Both the position numbers and the translations under genes were made by a program. Source: Saliphagus infecundisoli (lineage in GTDB: Archaea; Halobacteriota; Halobacteria; Halobacteriales; Natrialbaceae). From it: 64,000 bases of DNA. Where the stretch lies: the NCBI RefSeq assembly GCF_020177375.1, contig NZ_JAIWHV010000013.1, positions 1 through 64,000 of the forward strand. The letters are read 5' to 3'. The notes beneath the pieces were generated by a model. That model saw only the letters and a program-made list of their open reading frames with translations, had not been told where the DNA came from and did not search any database. This document shows, piece after piece, positions 36,215 to 44,658 of the stretch; the stretch's first letter is position 1, and each line of letters starts with the position of its first letter.

Positions 36215-36456
36215 CCACTCGTGTCGAGTCGCTTGAGCCAGCTGTAGATCGTCCGTCGTTGAACGTCGTACCACTCGGCTAGTTCAGTCTGTGAAACACC
36301 GTTTTTGTACGCAATTGCCGCTAAGAGCCGTTGTGTCGGTTTCTTTCCGTCCACGTTGTCGGGGGTGTCTTGCAGTTCCTCGACGGAGATCTCGTCGAGA
36401 TGATCCACTAGTAGCTGCAACGAACTCTGAGTAAAAAATTCTACCGGATACTATAG
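36211..36456 (-). mobile_element. IS630-family element, 5' fragment (copy A')
   Basis: The terminus TATAGTATCCGGTAGAA (minus strand, 36456 downward) and the N-terminal coding segment (LQLLVDHLDEISVEELQDTP, KPTQRLLAAIAYKNGVSQTE and YSWLKRLDT) are nearly identical to copy A at 27673-27910 but inverted. Here the Gln codon that is TAG in copy A is intact (GVSQTEL). The start codon is lost (TCG TTG in place of AGC ATG TTA). The fragment ends at about 36213, where DNA of another IS630 relic begins. Confidence 0.8.
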
Positions 36457-36480
36457 GAGTCATCTCCGAGTTCACCAATT

Positions 36481-36670
36481 CTACTCGAGCAGTCCGAGAT
36501 CATCTAATCGAGCGTGAATTATGGTAATCGCGTCTTCGGCATCGCTTGGCTGAGTTCCGCCGGTGATGACGAGCTCCCCGCTGCCGAACACCAAGACGAC
36601 GACCTCCAGTTCGTCGGGATGATAGACCAACCCAGGAAACTGTTCGGGTTCCTACTCGACGACTTCTAAG
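36481..36670 (-). pseudogene. TATA-box-binding protein, C-terminal fragment
   Basis: Minus-strand reading gives LEVVE, TAG where Tyr is expected, EPEQFPGLVYHPDELEVVVL, VFGSGELVITGGTQPSDAED and ITIIHARLDDLGLLE followed by the stop. This is the final repeat of archaeal TBP (EYEPEQFPGLVYR..., VFGSGK.VITG, L..LGLL). About the first two thirds of the gene is missing, so it is a relic. It is directly preceded by a fragment of an oxidoreductase gene, and both are on the same strand. Confidence 0.75.
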
Positions 36671-36916
36671 CAGTACCATCGCGACGTCGATCTCCTCGAC
36701 CATCGCGCCCGGACGGTCGTAGCGGGCGGAGCCGTACTCTTCGCGGAACGCCGAGACATACGACTCCTCGCGGACGTCCCCGCCGTCCCAGACGCCGGCG
36801 ACGGTCGCGTCGGGCCGGTCGTCGATCACCGCGGCGAACTTCTCGGCGTGGCTCGTGTCGAGCCCGAGGATCCCAACGTTGATCAACCGCTCACCTCCCG
36901 ACGAACTAGCGTACAT
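36671..36916 (-). pseudogene. Gfo/Idh/MocA-type oxidoreductase, N-terminal fragment
   Basis: Reads LINVGILGLDTSHAEKFAAV, IDDRPDATVAGVWDGGDVRE, EYGSARYDRPGAMVEEIDVA up to MVLL. This is the NAD-binding Rossmann start of a Gfo/Idh/MocA family dehydrogenase; about 80 residues remain and the rest is replaced by a TBP fragment. High GC and third-position GC show that the intact gene was normal host-type sequence. Confidence 0.65.
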
Positions 36917-38169
36917 CTATCCGTTCGTCCGTACCAACCGGCTTAGTATTGAATGTTGTCATCCCAGAATCTGTTTTGTCAGACTAAACAGATCTGAGCC
37001 AGACCGCGTCGAGACGCCGGTATAATCGCCGAAAAACCTGTTTGACTTGTATGATAACTCTGGGCACGGTCTATACCGTTTCCTTTTTCAAAACGATTTC
37101 CCTGTATCGCTCTCTACCGGGATCTATGGACAATCGTCCGATCCTGACTGGGCCGCTAGGCCAATTGCTACGGCTGGCCGGGAGAACCTTGCTTCGTCCC
37201 GGGTATGTACATTCTCCCCGGATCGACTGCACGAACAATATTTCGATATTATCGCCTTCGAGGACCAGCCGATCTTCTTGATTACGATCGTATGTTTGTA
37301 ATCCCATCTCGAGAGATCGTTTTATCCACCAAAACGATCGACCCACTAAAGCAATTAGTACGTTGTTTGCCGCGCACTCTTAGACCAGAGGCTGACACCA
37401 GAGCTCCGACATTACCTGGTCACGGACCTCATGGATCTGGTCCGTACTAGCAGTCATCCCGACGACAGTTGTCGAGATCCATCTTGACCAGATCGAAGCT
37501 AAAAATGATTGTCTGGTGGCCTTCATTCGCGTGAACGACATCACACTCAGAGCGGGCTTGCAAAATCGAGTCCTCCCTTGAGGCCAGCGGGTCAGTCAGC
37601 CCACTAGCAGGCGTTCCGATTGCGCTCAAGGGCCTCACCGTTTCGTGGATCAGACACACCTGTAGCTGCCGAAGCGTTCTCGGACAACGTCGCGAACCAT
37701 GCTGCGAGGTTCATTGAGGGTCTTTAGGACACACGGGCCCGATCGTCGTGGGGAGATCACCATCCTAGAGTTCAGCCACAAGCTGGCAACGGATACCCTT
37801 CTAATCGGACCTTCGTTGAATCTGTTTAATCCCGGGCGAAACGCGGACGAGACTGCAATAGGAATCGCCAACTGGATAAATTCCGATCGCCCGCTGACGC
37901 GAGAGACACACATACGAATCCACAATACCAGTTCGAGAAGCCTTGCTATACCGATACGACGGTCTTCCCGCAGACAAGCGACGTATACCTTGACCGTCTC
38001 GATTAACTCGTTGAGATTGCCAACCGTGAAGGCCGCGGTGTGCTTGATCAGACCTAAATTACTGGTTACTGTATAATCTGTTCTCGTCAGAACTGATGTC
38101 GAGAATTTCCCACTCCCAGTAGGTAGTTCGGGATGGTGTCGAGACTCGATCGGATCGTCGGCGAACTCG
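36917..38169. other. 1.25-kb region with no supported gene
   Basis: Composition shifts several times and open frames on both strands (for example 37042-37301 plus, 37071-37346 minus, 37650-38201 minus, 37699-38076 plus) overlap one another without a recognisable domain. A stretch starting MGLQTYDRNQEDRLVLEGDN on the minus strand has coding-like character but I could not place it. I read the region as decayed sequence; a few degenerate gene pieces may be hidden in it. Confidence 0.4.
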
Positions 38170-39171
38170 TTACCACTTGATGACAACGCCCATCGCCTCA
38201 CTTCGGTCGGCCAGCAGTTTGTCGTACATGGCTGGCACGTCAGCCACCTCGATACGGTGGCTCACGAGGTCGGCAACCGAGATGGTTCCGTCTGCGACCG
38301 CGGAGAAGAACAGCTCGCAGTGGCGGTGGTTCGTCCATGGGTTCGCCGACGTCGCGACCGATGGATGGGAGCTGTTGTGGGCGCCGATAATGGTGTGACT
38401 CGGCGCGTTGCAGTCGTCGTGGAAGTTGAACTCAGTCGTTCCACGAGGGCTCGAAAGCAACACCAGGCGGCCCTGCTCTCGGAGTACGTCGAACTCTTCA
38501 GGGATCACATCCGGATTCCCCGTCACCTCGAAGGCGACATCGGCCATCCGGTTGTCTGTCAGGCGGGCGACCGAATCCTCAGCCGTCTCTGCCGTCGGAT
38601 CGACCGCTGCAACGGTCGGCGAATCGGGCAACCGGTCGAGCCGCGGGGCGCTCGGTTCGACCCCGACGACCGGTTGCGCACCCGCCAGCTGACACACCCG
38701 AACCGCTAGTTGACCTAGTAGTCCGAGGCCGAAGACTACCGCCGATTCTCCCCAGGTGACCTCGCCACGACGGACGCCGTTCATCACGATCTCGGCGATC
38801 GTGAAAAAGACTGCCGCGTCGTCGGAGACGTCGTCCGGAATCGGTCGGCACCCTTCTGGCGACGCAGTGACGTACTGGGCGTGCGAGCCGAGCGTCGCGA
38901 CCCGCTGACCCGTCTCGATATCCACGACGTCGTTGCCGGTCTCGACAACGACACCGACGTTGTTGTAGCCGGGTACGAACGGGTACTCGTAGTGATCCCA
39001 TCTGGAGCCCTCGGGAAAGTCCCCTGAGAGGATCGTGAGCTCGGTCCCCGTACTGACGAGAGTTCGTCGGCTCTCGACAAGCACTTCATTTGGATCCGGC
39101 ACCGGGACGTTGCGTTGCTCGACAATCACCGCCTCAGGTGATTCGAAGACCACAGTCTCATTACCACACAT
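38170..39171 (-). CDS. Zinc-type medium-chain dehydrogenase without structural zinc
   Basis: 333 residues. N-terminal catalytic domain with VSTGTELTILSGDFPEG and PFVPGYNNVGVVVETGNDV, and a Rossmann domain with VFGLGLLGQLAVRVCQLAGA. The four-Cys structural zinc loop is absent, as in the sugar-related members. The family oxidises or reduces alcohols, polyols or sugar derivatives; substrate unknown. The minus-strand TATA-like box GGATTTATAC at 39201-39210 lies 30-40 bp before the ATG. It is divergent from the RidA/glucose-dehydrogenase pair, so a role in the same sugar pathway is possible. Confidence 0.8.
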   Translation of the reverse strand: MCGNETVVFESPEAVIVEQRNVPVPDPNEVLVESRRTLVSTGTELTILSGDFPEGSRWDHYEYPFVPGYNNVGVVVETGNDVVDIETGQRVATLGSHAQYVTASPEGCRPIPDDVSDDAAVFFTIAEIVMNGVRRGEVTWGESAVVFGLGLLGQLAVRVCQLAGAQPVVGVEPSAPRLDRLPDSPTVAAVDPTAETAEDSVARLTDNRMADVAFEVTGNPDVIPEEFDVLREQGRLVLLSSPRGTTEFNFHDDCNAPSHTIIGAHNSSHPSVATSANPWTNHRHCELFFSAVADGTISVADLVSHRIEVADVPAMYDKLLADRSEAMGVVIKW

Positions 39172-39496
39172 TTCTCAACGGATGGGTTTCTAGTCGACCG
39201 GTATAAATCCCTATCCCGCTCCGATGGAGTCGAAGCGATAGGACTCGGTCTCTGACTGACCCGATACGGTTTGAACGCGACCTGAAGAGATAATCTATGC
39301 AGGTACTGTTAATCCATGCACGACTCCTCATCCACCCAAGTTCGGCGATACTCTCCCGCAAGCGCAGCGAGCGTTTTATGTAATGGTAACTCGACTATTG
39401 GATCGATGTCAGTTTGCTTGTCGAGAGACGGATTGTTACCAAATAGCGTCTACGTTGTGGGAACTTCACCGCCTCGTTCCCTGTCGGAGGTGAAAC
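39172..39496. other. Divergent spacer between dehydrogenase and RidA
   Basis: 325 bp, no gene. It holds the TATA-like box for the minus-strand dehydrogenase; the AT-rich GCGTTTTATGTAATGG at about 39371 may be a promoter element for the plus-strand pair. Confidence 0.4.
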
Positions 39497-39760
39497 ATGG
39501 CGGAGATTAGTACTAACGATAAACCGCTGAGTATAGGCCCGTTCTCGCAGGGAATTCGCCACGGCGATCGAATCAACGCCTTCGTGCAGGGTCCAGTCAA
39601 TCCTAACTCCATCAAAATTGCCAGTAACAGGGACGACTACGATGTGATAACGGTGGTGTGCGCCGAATTCATGAGTAATCTCTATCCGCCGCGGAGTGCT
39701 ATCGAGACGGTGCCCCTCCAAACCGATATCGAAGTCGTCAACAGCGTAGCGGAGGCGTGA
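39497..39760 (+). pseudogene. RidA/YER057c-family protein with an internal deletion
   Basis: 87 residues: ISTNDKPLSIGPFSQGIRHG, VQGPVNPNSIKIASN, then YDVITVVCAEFMSNLYPPRS and IEVVNSV. Normal RidA proteins are about 125 residues; the segment between the -GPV-P- strand and the -YD-VN-Y--F- segment, which should contain the QTRR/NVLEAG helix, is missing without a frameshift. The active-site Arg (PPRSA) is kept. RidA removes reactive imines formed by PLP enzymes. This version probably cannot fold as the normal trimer, hence the pseudogene call; a shortened functional form cannot be excluded. Confidence 0.6.
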
Positions 39761-40830
39761 CTGAAATGCACGTGATCGCTGCCGTGCGCGACGAGGAGGG
39801 CCCCCAATTCCTCGACATCCCGAAACCTGACCCTGGCCCGGATGAGGCGCTGGTCAGGACGCTCCGGGTTGGCATCGACGGTACCGACCATGAGGTGCTC
39901 GACGGAAACCACGGTGACTTTCCCGAAGGGGAGGACTACCAGATACTCGGCCATGAAGCAGTTGGCATCGTCGAGGACCCCAATAGAACGAGGTTCGAGG
40001 TGGGCGACCTCGTCGTTCCGACTGTGCGACGGCCTCCAGACGAGACCAATGAATATTTCGAGCGGAACGAGCCGGACATGGCTGCCGACGGCGACTATCT
40101 CGAACGAGGCATTGTTGGCGCGCACGGGTTCATGGCCACGTACTTCACCAGCCCGGAGCGCTTTTTGGTCGGCATCCCTGACGAGTTTGCCGACTACGGC
40201 TTCCTCATTGAACCGATAAGCAACTCCGAGAAGGCGTTCGAACACGCTCAGGCGACCCGGTCGGCATTCGAGTGGAATCCCAAGTCGGCACTCGTCCTCG
40301 GCAACGGTCCACTGGGGCTCCTGACGCTCGCTATGCTTGACCGGAAGGGGTTCGATAGGATGTACTGTCTCGGCCGGAGAGACCGCCCGGATCTGACGAT
40401 CGATGTCATCGAATGCCTCGGCGCGACGTACGTCGACTCCCGCGAAACGCCGGTCTCAGAGATCGCGGCCGCCCACGAGGCGATGGACTTCGTCTATGAA
40501 GCGACAGGGTACGCGCCCCACGCCTTCGATACTGTGCGGGCACTCGCGCCAAACGGTGTGGGCGCGTTGCTCGGTATTCCGGACGATTGGACGTTCCAGA
40601 TCAACGGCGGACAGCTTCACCGGGAGATCGTTCTCGAGAACAAGGCATTGTTCGGTAGCGTCAATTCCAATGTCCGGCACTTCAAGGCCGCCAAGGAGTC
40701 GCTCGCAGCGTTTCCTGACTGGTTTACTGATGAACTCATCACCGGCATCTACTCACCGGAGGAGGTTGAGAAAGCCTTCGAGAGGGATGATGACGTCATC
40801 AAGACCGTCGTTGAGTTCGATACGCCATAA
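39757..40830 (+). CDS. gdh: Glucose 1-dehydrogenase (haloarchaeal Gdh)
   Basis: 357 residues of the MDR superfamily, closest to haloarchaeal glucose dehydrogenases, which start the semi-phosphorylative Entner-Doudoroff pathway by oxidising glucose with NADP. Motifs: VRTLRVGIDGTDHEVLDG, ILGHEAVGIVED (zinc His/Glu), DLVVPTVRRPPDETNEYF, FLIEPISNSEKAFEHA, ALVLGNGPLGLLTLAMLD and NGVGALLGIPDDW. The GTG at 39757 overlaps the RidA stop as GTGA; an ATG nine bases downstream is an equally good start. The gene sits with other carbohydrate genes. Confidence 0.88.
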   Translation: MTEMHVIAAVRDEEGPQFLDIPKPDPGPDEALVRTLRVGIDGTDHEVLDGNHGDFPEGEDYQILGHEAVGIVEDPNRTRFEVGDLVVPTVRRPPDETNEYFERNEPDMAADGDYLERGIVGAHGFMATYFTSPERFLVGIPDEFADYGFLIEPISNSEKAFEHAQATRSAFEWNPKSALVLGNGPLGLLTLAMLDRKGFDRMYCLGRRDRPDLTIDVIECLGATYVDSRETPVSEIAAAHEAMDFVYEATGYAPHAFDTVRALAPNGVGALLGIPDDWTFQINGGQLHREIVLENKALFGSVNSNVRHFKAAKESLAAFPDWFTDELITGIYSPEEVEKAFERDDDVIKTVVEFDTP

Positions 40831-41237
40831 TCAGTCATACCTCGAACTGCGAACGGATCCAGCAGACGACGTGGTCGGTCTCCTCGTGGGAAGATATATC
40901 TCTGACCATGAAATCTACTGGAAGGGAACTGTTCGCGTTGACGAACATTCATGCTTCCTCCCGGCGCAGGTTCCTGACCATATTCTCCGCTGAGATCGCG
41001 GCGTTGTCAAGGTCCACCACCATGCCGACCTGTACTAGAAACAATATTTTCTCACCGGCCTGAGCGACGTCCCGACTAGCGAAGGCGTCAAGGTCTCGAT
41101 GAGGAGGGGACGACTGGCACGGAGTAGATCGTTGCCGAGCACGACACCAGCGAGGACCCGCCAGCGACCGTCGACTGGTTTGCCGAACGGCTCGTCTAGT
41201 CGCAAGGTTTTCGGCCGGGTCGTCCGACTTCCCGGAC
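40831..41237. other. Spacer with possible vestige of a coding segment
   Basis: About 400 bp. A short plus-strand stretch reading EIVAEHDTSEDPPATVDWFA before an in-frame stop at about 41200 looks like the C terminus of a lost gene but I cannot name it. The rest is uninformative. Confidence 0.3.
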
Positions 41238-42032
41238 ATGGAGAGAACGGTACTCGTTATCGGAGCCCATCCCGACGACGCTGACATCCGCGCGGGCGGC
41301 TTCGCCTGCCGCTTGGCGCAGGCGGGCCACGAAGTCATCTTCGTCTCGATGACCGACGGGCGCGCAGGTCACCACGAACAGGGCGGGATCGAACTCGTCG
41401 AACGGAGGCGGGCCGAAGCCGCGGCCGCGGCCGACATCGCCGGCATCGATTACTGTATCCTCAAGGCCCCCGACGGCCGGCTCAGACCCACCCTAGAGCG
41501 TCGCGAGCGGTTGATCCGGCTGATCCGCCGGCTGTCGCCCGACCTCGTCCTGACTCACCGGCCCAACGACTACCACCCCGACCACCGCTACACCTCGCAG
41601 CTGGTCCGGGACGCAGCCTACATGGTCACCGGCCCAAACGTCTGTCCTGGGACGCCCGCCCTTGATTCGAACCCCGTCTTCGCGTACTTGCTTGATACCT
41701 TCGACCGACCCCACTCGTTCGACCCGGACGTCGTCATTCCAATCCCGCCTGACCTCGTGGATCGGAAGTATAAGATGCTCGACTGTCACGAGTCCCAGGT
41801 CTACGAGTGGCTGCCGTACAACGCGGGAATCATTGAGGAGGTCCCTGACGACCCCGACCGCCGCCGGGAGTGGCTCGAGACTGATCCTCTCGCCTCGTTC
41901 GCGGAGATGCAGGGGGCCGCCGATCGCCTCCGGGACAGATTGGAGGGAGACGTTGAGTACGCTGAGGCCTTCGAAATCTCGGAATACGGCGCCGAACTTG
42001 ACGACGAACTCACGGCTAATCTGTTCGAGTAG
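41238..42032 (+). CDS. PIG-L/LmbE-type N-acyl deacetylase
   Basis: 264 residues. Zinc motif A-H11-P-D13-D14, RRRAEAAAAADIAGI and the third zinc ligand region NDYHPDHRYTSQLVRDAAYM (H-x-D-H) are in place. The family hydrolyses N-acetyl groups from GlcNAc derivatives (GlcNAc-PI, bacillithiol or mycothiol precursors, diacetylchitobiose). The wider setting has GH20 and GH3 N-acetylhexosaminidases, so deacetylation of GlcNAc or its oligomers is the attractive inference. No signal peptide. The start codon ATG at 41238 directly precedes the conserved strand. Confidence 0.88.
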   Translation: MERTVLVIGAHPDDADIRAGGFACRLAQAGHEVIFVSMTDGRAGHHEQGGIELVERRRAEAAAAADIAGIDYCILKAPDGRLRPTLERRERLIRLIRRLSPDLVLTHRPNDYHPDHRYTSQLVRDAAYMVTGPNVCPGTPALDSNPVFAYLLDTFDRPHSFDPDVVIPIPPDLVDRKYKMLDCHESQVYEWLPYNAGIIEEVPDDPDRRREWLETDPLASFAEMQGAADRLRDRLEGDVEYAEAFEISEYGAELDDELTANLFE

Positions 42033-42495
42033 CGTTCGCTGGCAGGAGTCCGGAGTAAATCGTGCCCCGAAGGCGGCAACAAACTCCGAGAGATATGCTA
42101 CTATTATCCAGCCATGCGTAGGGTGACCCGTCCCTAGACACGTTTGCGGCTGGGGAGCCGTGTGCTGGGGACTGAATCGAGCGTCAACCACCTGCCTGAC
42201 CAGGTACCTATCAGCCATACCGTCGCGGGGGAGCCCCTGGTGGCTCTGTCACGTGGACTGGAGATGCCAGCAACAATCCCCCACTCTTATACTCTGTTTA
42301 GGTCGATCGATGTCCACTACACCATGTCTGCTATGAACAATTATACAATATATACAATCATACAATATTTCCATATATCCAAGGACTAAATATAGTCAAT
42401 TATTTTATCTGTTTCGAACCGTTGTAGTTCTTTGTCACGCAACCGAGACGGCAGGACTGATCCCCGCGGGCCAATCCACTCGATCCGACCATAGT
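42033..42495. other. AT-rich spacer
   Basis: About 460 bp with a very AT-rich stretch at 42320-42410 (repeated ATACAAT/CATAC). No gene supported. Confidence 0.4.
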
Positions 42496-42699
42496 TCACG
42501 AGGTGGGCGTAATCTGGTCAACGACCTCGAGCTCGCCGGCGTGGCGGATCGCTCGCGGGTTCGTAAACCAGATCCAGCGGGCGTCGGTCCCATAGTTGCC
42601 GTGGTTTCCCTCCGGCGATCGGTTCCGAACGATGCCGTCCGGAGAGACGTGCTTCCAGTAGCCGAGTAATCCTCGTGAGGGGTCAGGGCCGTCGGTCAT
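42496..42699 (-). CDS. Small protein with LamG-like sequence, probably a fragment
   Basis: 67 codons, ATG at 42699 overlapping the previous stop as ATGA. It reads GLLGYWKHVSPDGIVRNRSP and GNHGNYGTDARWIWFT, which recalls the opening of LamG/concanavalin-like carbohydrate-binding domains (GYWPFD....DSSGNGNDG), then ends after 67 residues. Too short for a full domain, so it may be a truncated gene or two halves of one product with the upstream frame. Confidence 0.45.
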   Translation of the reverse strand: MTDGPDPSRGLLGYWKHVSPDGIVRNRSPEGNHGNYGTDARWIWFTNPRAIRHAGELEVVDQITPTS

Positions 42700-43088
42700 C
42701 GCGGGGCCTCCGGAGCGAGTGCAGCGTCGACCAGGCCGTCCTCGAGGGCCTCCTTGAATTCCCAGGGATAGTAGGAGCGCCAGTCCTCGAGGTAGTCGAC
42801 GTCGCGGTCGCAGACTGCGACGTGATCGGCATGGGGGAACAGCGCCAAAAGGAGCCGCAGGCGCTGGTGGCGTGCGGGGGGCCGGCCCTCCCGTGCGTAG
42901 GCCGCGAGCGCGGTCACGACGTCGGGATTGGGGGCACTCGCCGGGCGGTCGGCCCACTCCTCGCCGACGAGCCAGTCCTCGGTGTGGTCGGTGGGGTCGC
43001 CCCACCGCACCCGGTAGCGGTCGAGGGCCTCGTCGTCGCCGGGAATCGCCGTCTCTCGGGTGAGCGACTGGTCGCCCGCTGCCCACAC
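42696..43088 (-). CDS. Hypothetical protein fragment (130 residues)
   Basis: A compact acidic frame: MWAAGDQSLTRETAIPGDDE, YRVRWGDPTDHTEDWLVGEE and HADHVAVCDRDVDYLEDWRS. Codon use is normal for the host and it is coupled to the LamG-like frame by ATGA. In-frame coding character continues upstream of the start (LERLARETDHEV) to a stop at about 43122, so the 5' end may have been lost. No family recognised. Confidence 0.5.
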   Translation of the reverse strand: MWAAGDQSLTRETAIPGDDEALDRYRVRWGDPTDHTEDWLVGEEWADRPASAPNPDVVTALAAYAREGRPPARHQRLRLLLALFPHADHVAVCDRDVDYLEDWRSYYPWEFKEALEDGLVDAALAPEAPR

Positions 43089-43304
43089 CTCGTGGTCGGT
43101 CTCGCGGGCCAGCCGTTCGAGTCACTCAAGGGGGACTGCCCCGCTGACAGCAGTATCACGGCGAACACGAACATGGACCGCTCTTGGCCGCGAGCGGTTT
43201 ATAGTTCCCGACTTCCCCTTTCACTGATTGGTTCGGCGGCGTCTCGCGAGGGCTGCTCGTACCGGAACCATAATGATTCCCCCTTGCGAACGGTTGGCTC
43301 AGAG

Positions 43305-44240
43305 ATGGGATACGAGACGCTTCGAGACGACTTACATGGGGTCGCGTTTACGACGGCGACGCCCTTTGGTGAGGGGGGTGACCGGGTCGACCGTGAGGCG
43401 ATCGGCGAGAACATCCGAACGCTGGCGGAGGCGGGCGCCGATCTGTTCATCCCCTGTGGGAACACCGGCGAGTACTACTCGCTTACCGACGACGAGCGGA
43501 TCGGGGTTGTCGAGGCGACCGTCGACGCGGTCCCCGCGGACGCGACCGTCGTCGCCGGCGCGGGCGGGGCCACCGCGGAAGCGATTGAGATGATCAATGC
43601 CTACGAGGACGCGGGCGCTGACGCCGCGATGGTGATGTACCCCCGCCACACCTACGTCCACGAGGAGGGGCTGATCGACTACTACCGGTCGATCGCAGCG
43701 TCGACCGACCTCGGGGTCGTCGTCTACAAGCGCGGGTCGCTACTGAGCGAACGAGTCATAGAGGCCGTCGCTGGGATCGAGAACGTCGTCGCCGTTAAGT
43801 ACGCGGTCAACGACGTAACGGAGTTCTCCCGGCTGGCCGCGACGATCACCGATGTGGTCTGGCTCAACGGCGTCGCCGAGCGCTACGGCCCGTCGTACGC
43901 CTTAGAGGGCGCAGAGGGGCTGACGACGGGGATCGGGAACTTCATTCCCGAACCGGTCCTCGCGCTGTACGACGCCATCAAGGACGGTGACTGGGAGCGG
44001 GCCCGGGAGATCCGGGACCTGCTGCGTCCCTTCGAGGACCTCCGGGCGGAGGCGGTCGGCGGCCCCGCCTTCGGTGCCGCGAAGAACGTCCCCGTCGTCA
44101 AGTACGGGATGGACCTCCGGGGCCTCACGGGAGGGCCTGTTAGGGAGCCGCTGGTCGAACTTGCCGAGGAAGACCGCGAGCGCGTCGAGAAGTACCTCGA
44201 ACGAGTCGAACGGGAGGACGAACTGCTCGCGCCCGCGTAA
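43305..44240 (+). CDS. DapA-superfamily class I aldolase/lyase
   Basis: 311 residues. TIM-barrel aldolase with the carbonyl-binding loop GNTGEYYSLTDDERI (near residue 50) and the substrate Tyr in DAAMVMYPRHTYV; the Schiff-base Lys lies in ENVVAVKYAVND (about 167). Members include dihydrodipicolinate synthase, N-acetylneuraminate lyase, KDG aldolase and 5-dehydro-4-deoxyglucarate dehydratase. With glucose dehydrogenase, a lyase-type polysaccharide enzyme and amino-sugar hydrolases near, cleavage or dehydration of a sugar-derived 2-keto acid is more likely than lysine synthesis, but this is inference. ATG at 43305 is chosen because it starts the family core. Confidence 0.85.
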   Translation: MGYETLRDDLHGVAFTTATPFGEGGDRVDREAIGENIRTLAEAGADLFIPCGNTGEYYSLTDDERIGVVEATVDAVPADATVVAGAGGATAEAIEMINAYEDAGADAAMVMYPRHTYVHEEGLIDYYRSIAASTDLGVVVYKRGSLLSERVIEAVAGIENVVAVKYAVNDVTEFSRLAATITDVVWLNGVAERYGPSYALEGAEGLTTGIGNFIPEPVLALYDAIKDGDWERAREIRDLLRPFEDLRAEAVGGPAFGAAKNVPVVKYGMDLRGLTGGPVREPLVELAEEDRERVEKYLERVEREDELLAPA

Positions 44241-44399
44241 TCCGGTCGCCTGCGCCGGATCCCCGTTCCTCACTACCTGCCGGGCCCCCACTTTGGGTAT
44301 GGAGCCGACTCGCTCGCGCTCCCGGGAGGTACCGTCTACACACTCGCAAGCTCGCCTTCGGGAACGATACGATACCCTTCGGTCCCCTCTAAGGAATCT

Positions 44400-44657
44400 A
44401 CCACACGGTGAACGCGTCCCACGACTCCCAACGCCTGTCAGTTGGGGAGGCGCTGCAGGCGTACACCTCAGGTGGCGCGTACGCTAGGTTCGCTGAGGAT
44501 CGGTGAGGGTCCCTCAATCTCCCGGGAAATTCGTGGATGTGACGAACGTAAAGCAAGACCCTTCGAGCACCCCGAAAGGAGTGAGGACAGAGCTGTCGTC
44601 GGCGGTGAGGTCGTCTACGGGGCCGCCACCGCCGGAGCCATGACGACGAAATAGCCA
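44400..44657 (+). pseudogene. Amidohydrolase family 3 (YtcJ-like), C-terminal remnant
   Basis: Short pieces in changing frames: VNASHDSQRLSVGEALQAYT and GGAYARFAEDR, stop, then FVDVTNVKQDPFEHPERSED and AVVGGEVVYGA. This follows the typical C terminus of YtcJ-like amidohydrolases (S..EAL.AYT...A......D.KGSL..GK.AD...L..DP......V......GG..V). At least one stop and one frameshift plus a missing 5' part make it a relic. The GC-rich codons indicate host-type DNA. Confidence 0.55.
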
Positions 44658-44658
44658 C

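Noticed and set aside
42320-42420. CRISPR-like or tandem repeat in the AT-rich spacer
   Set aside because: The ATACAAT pieces are short, irregular and without regular spacers.
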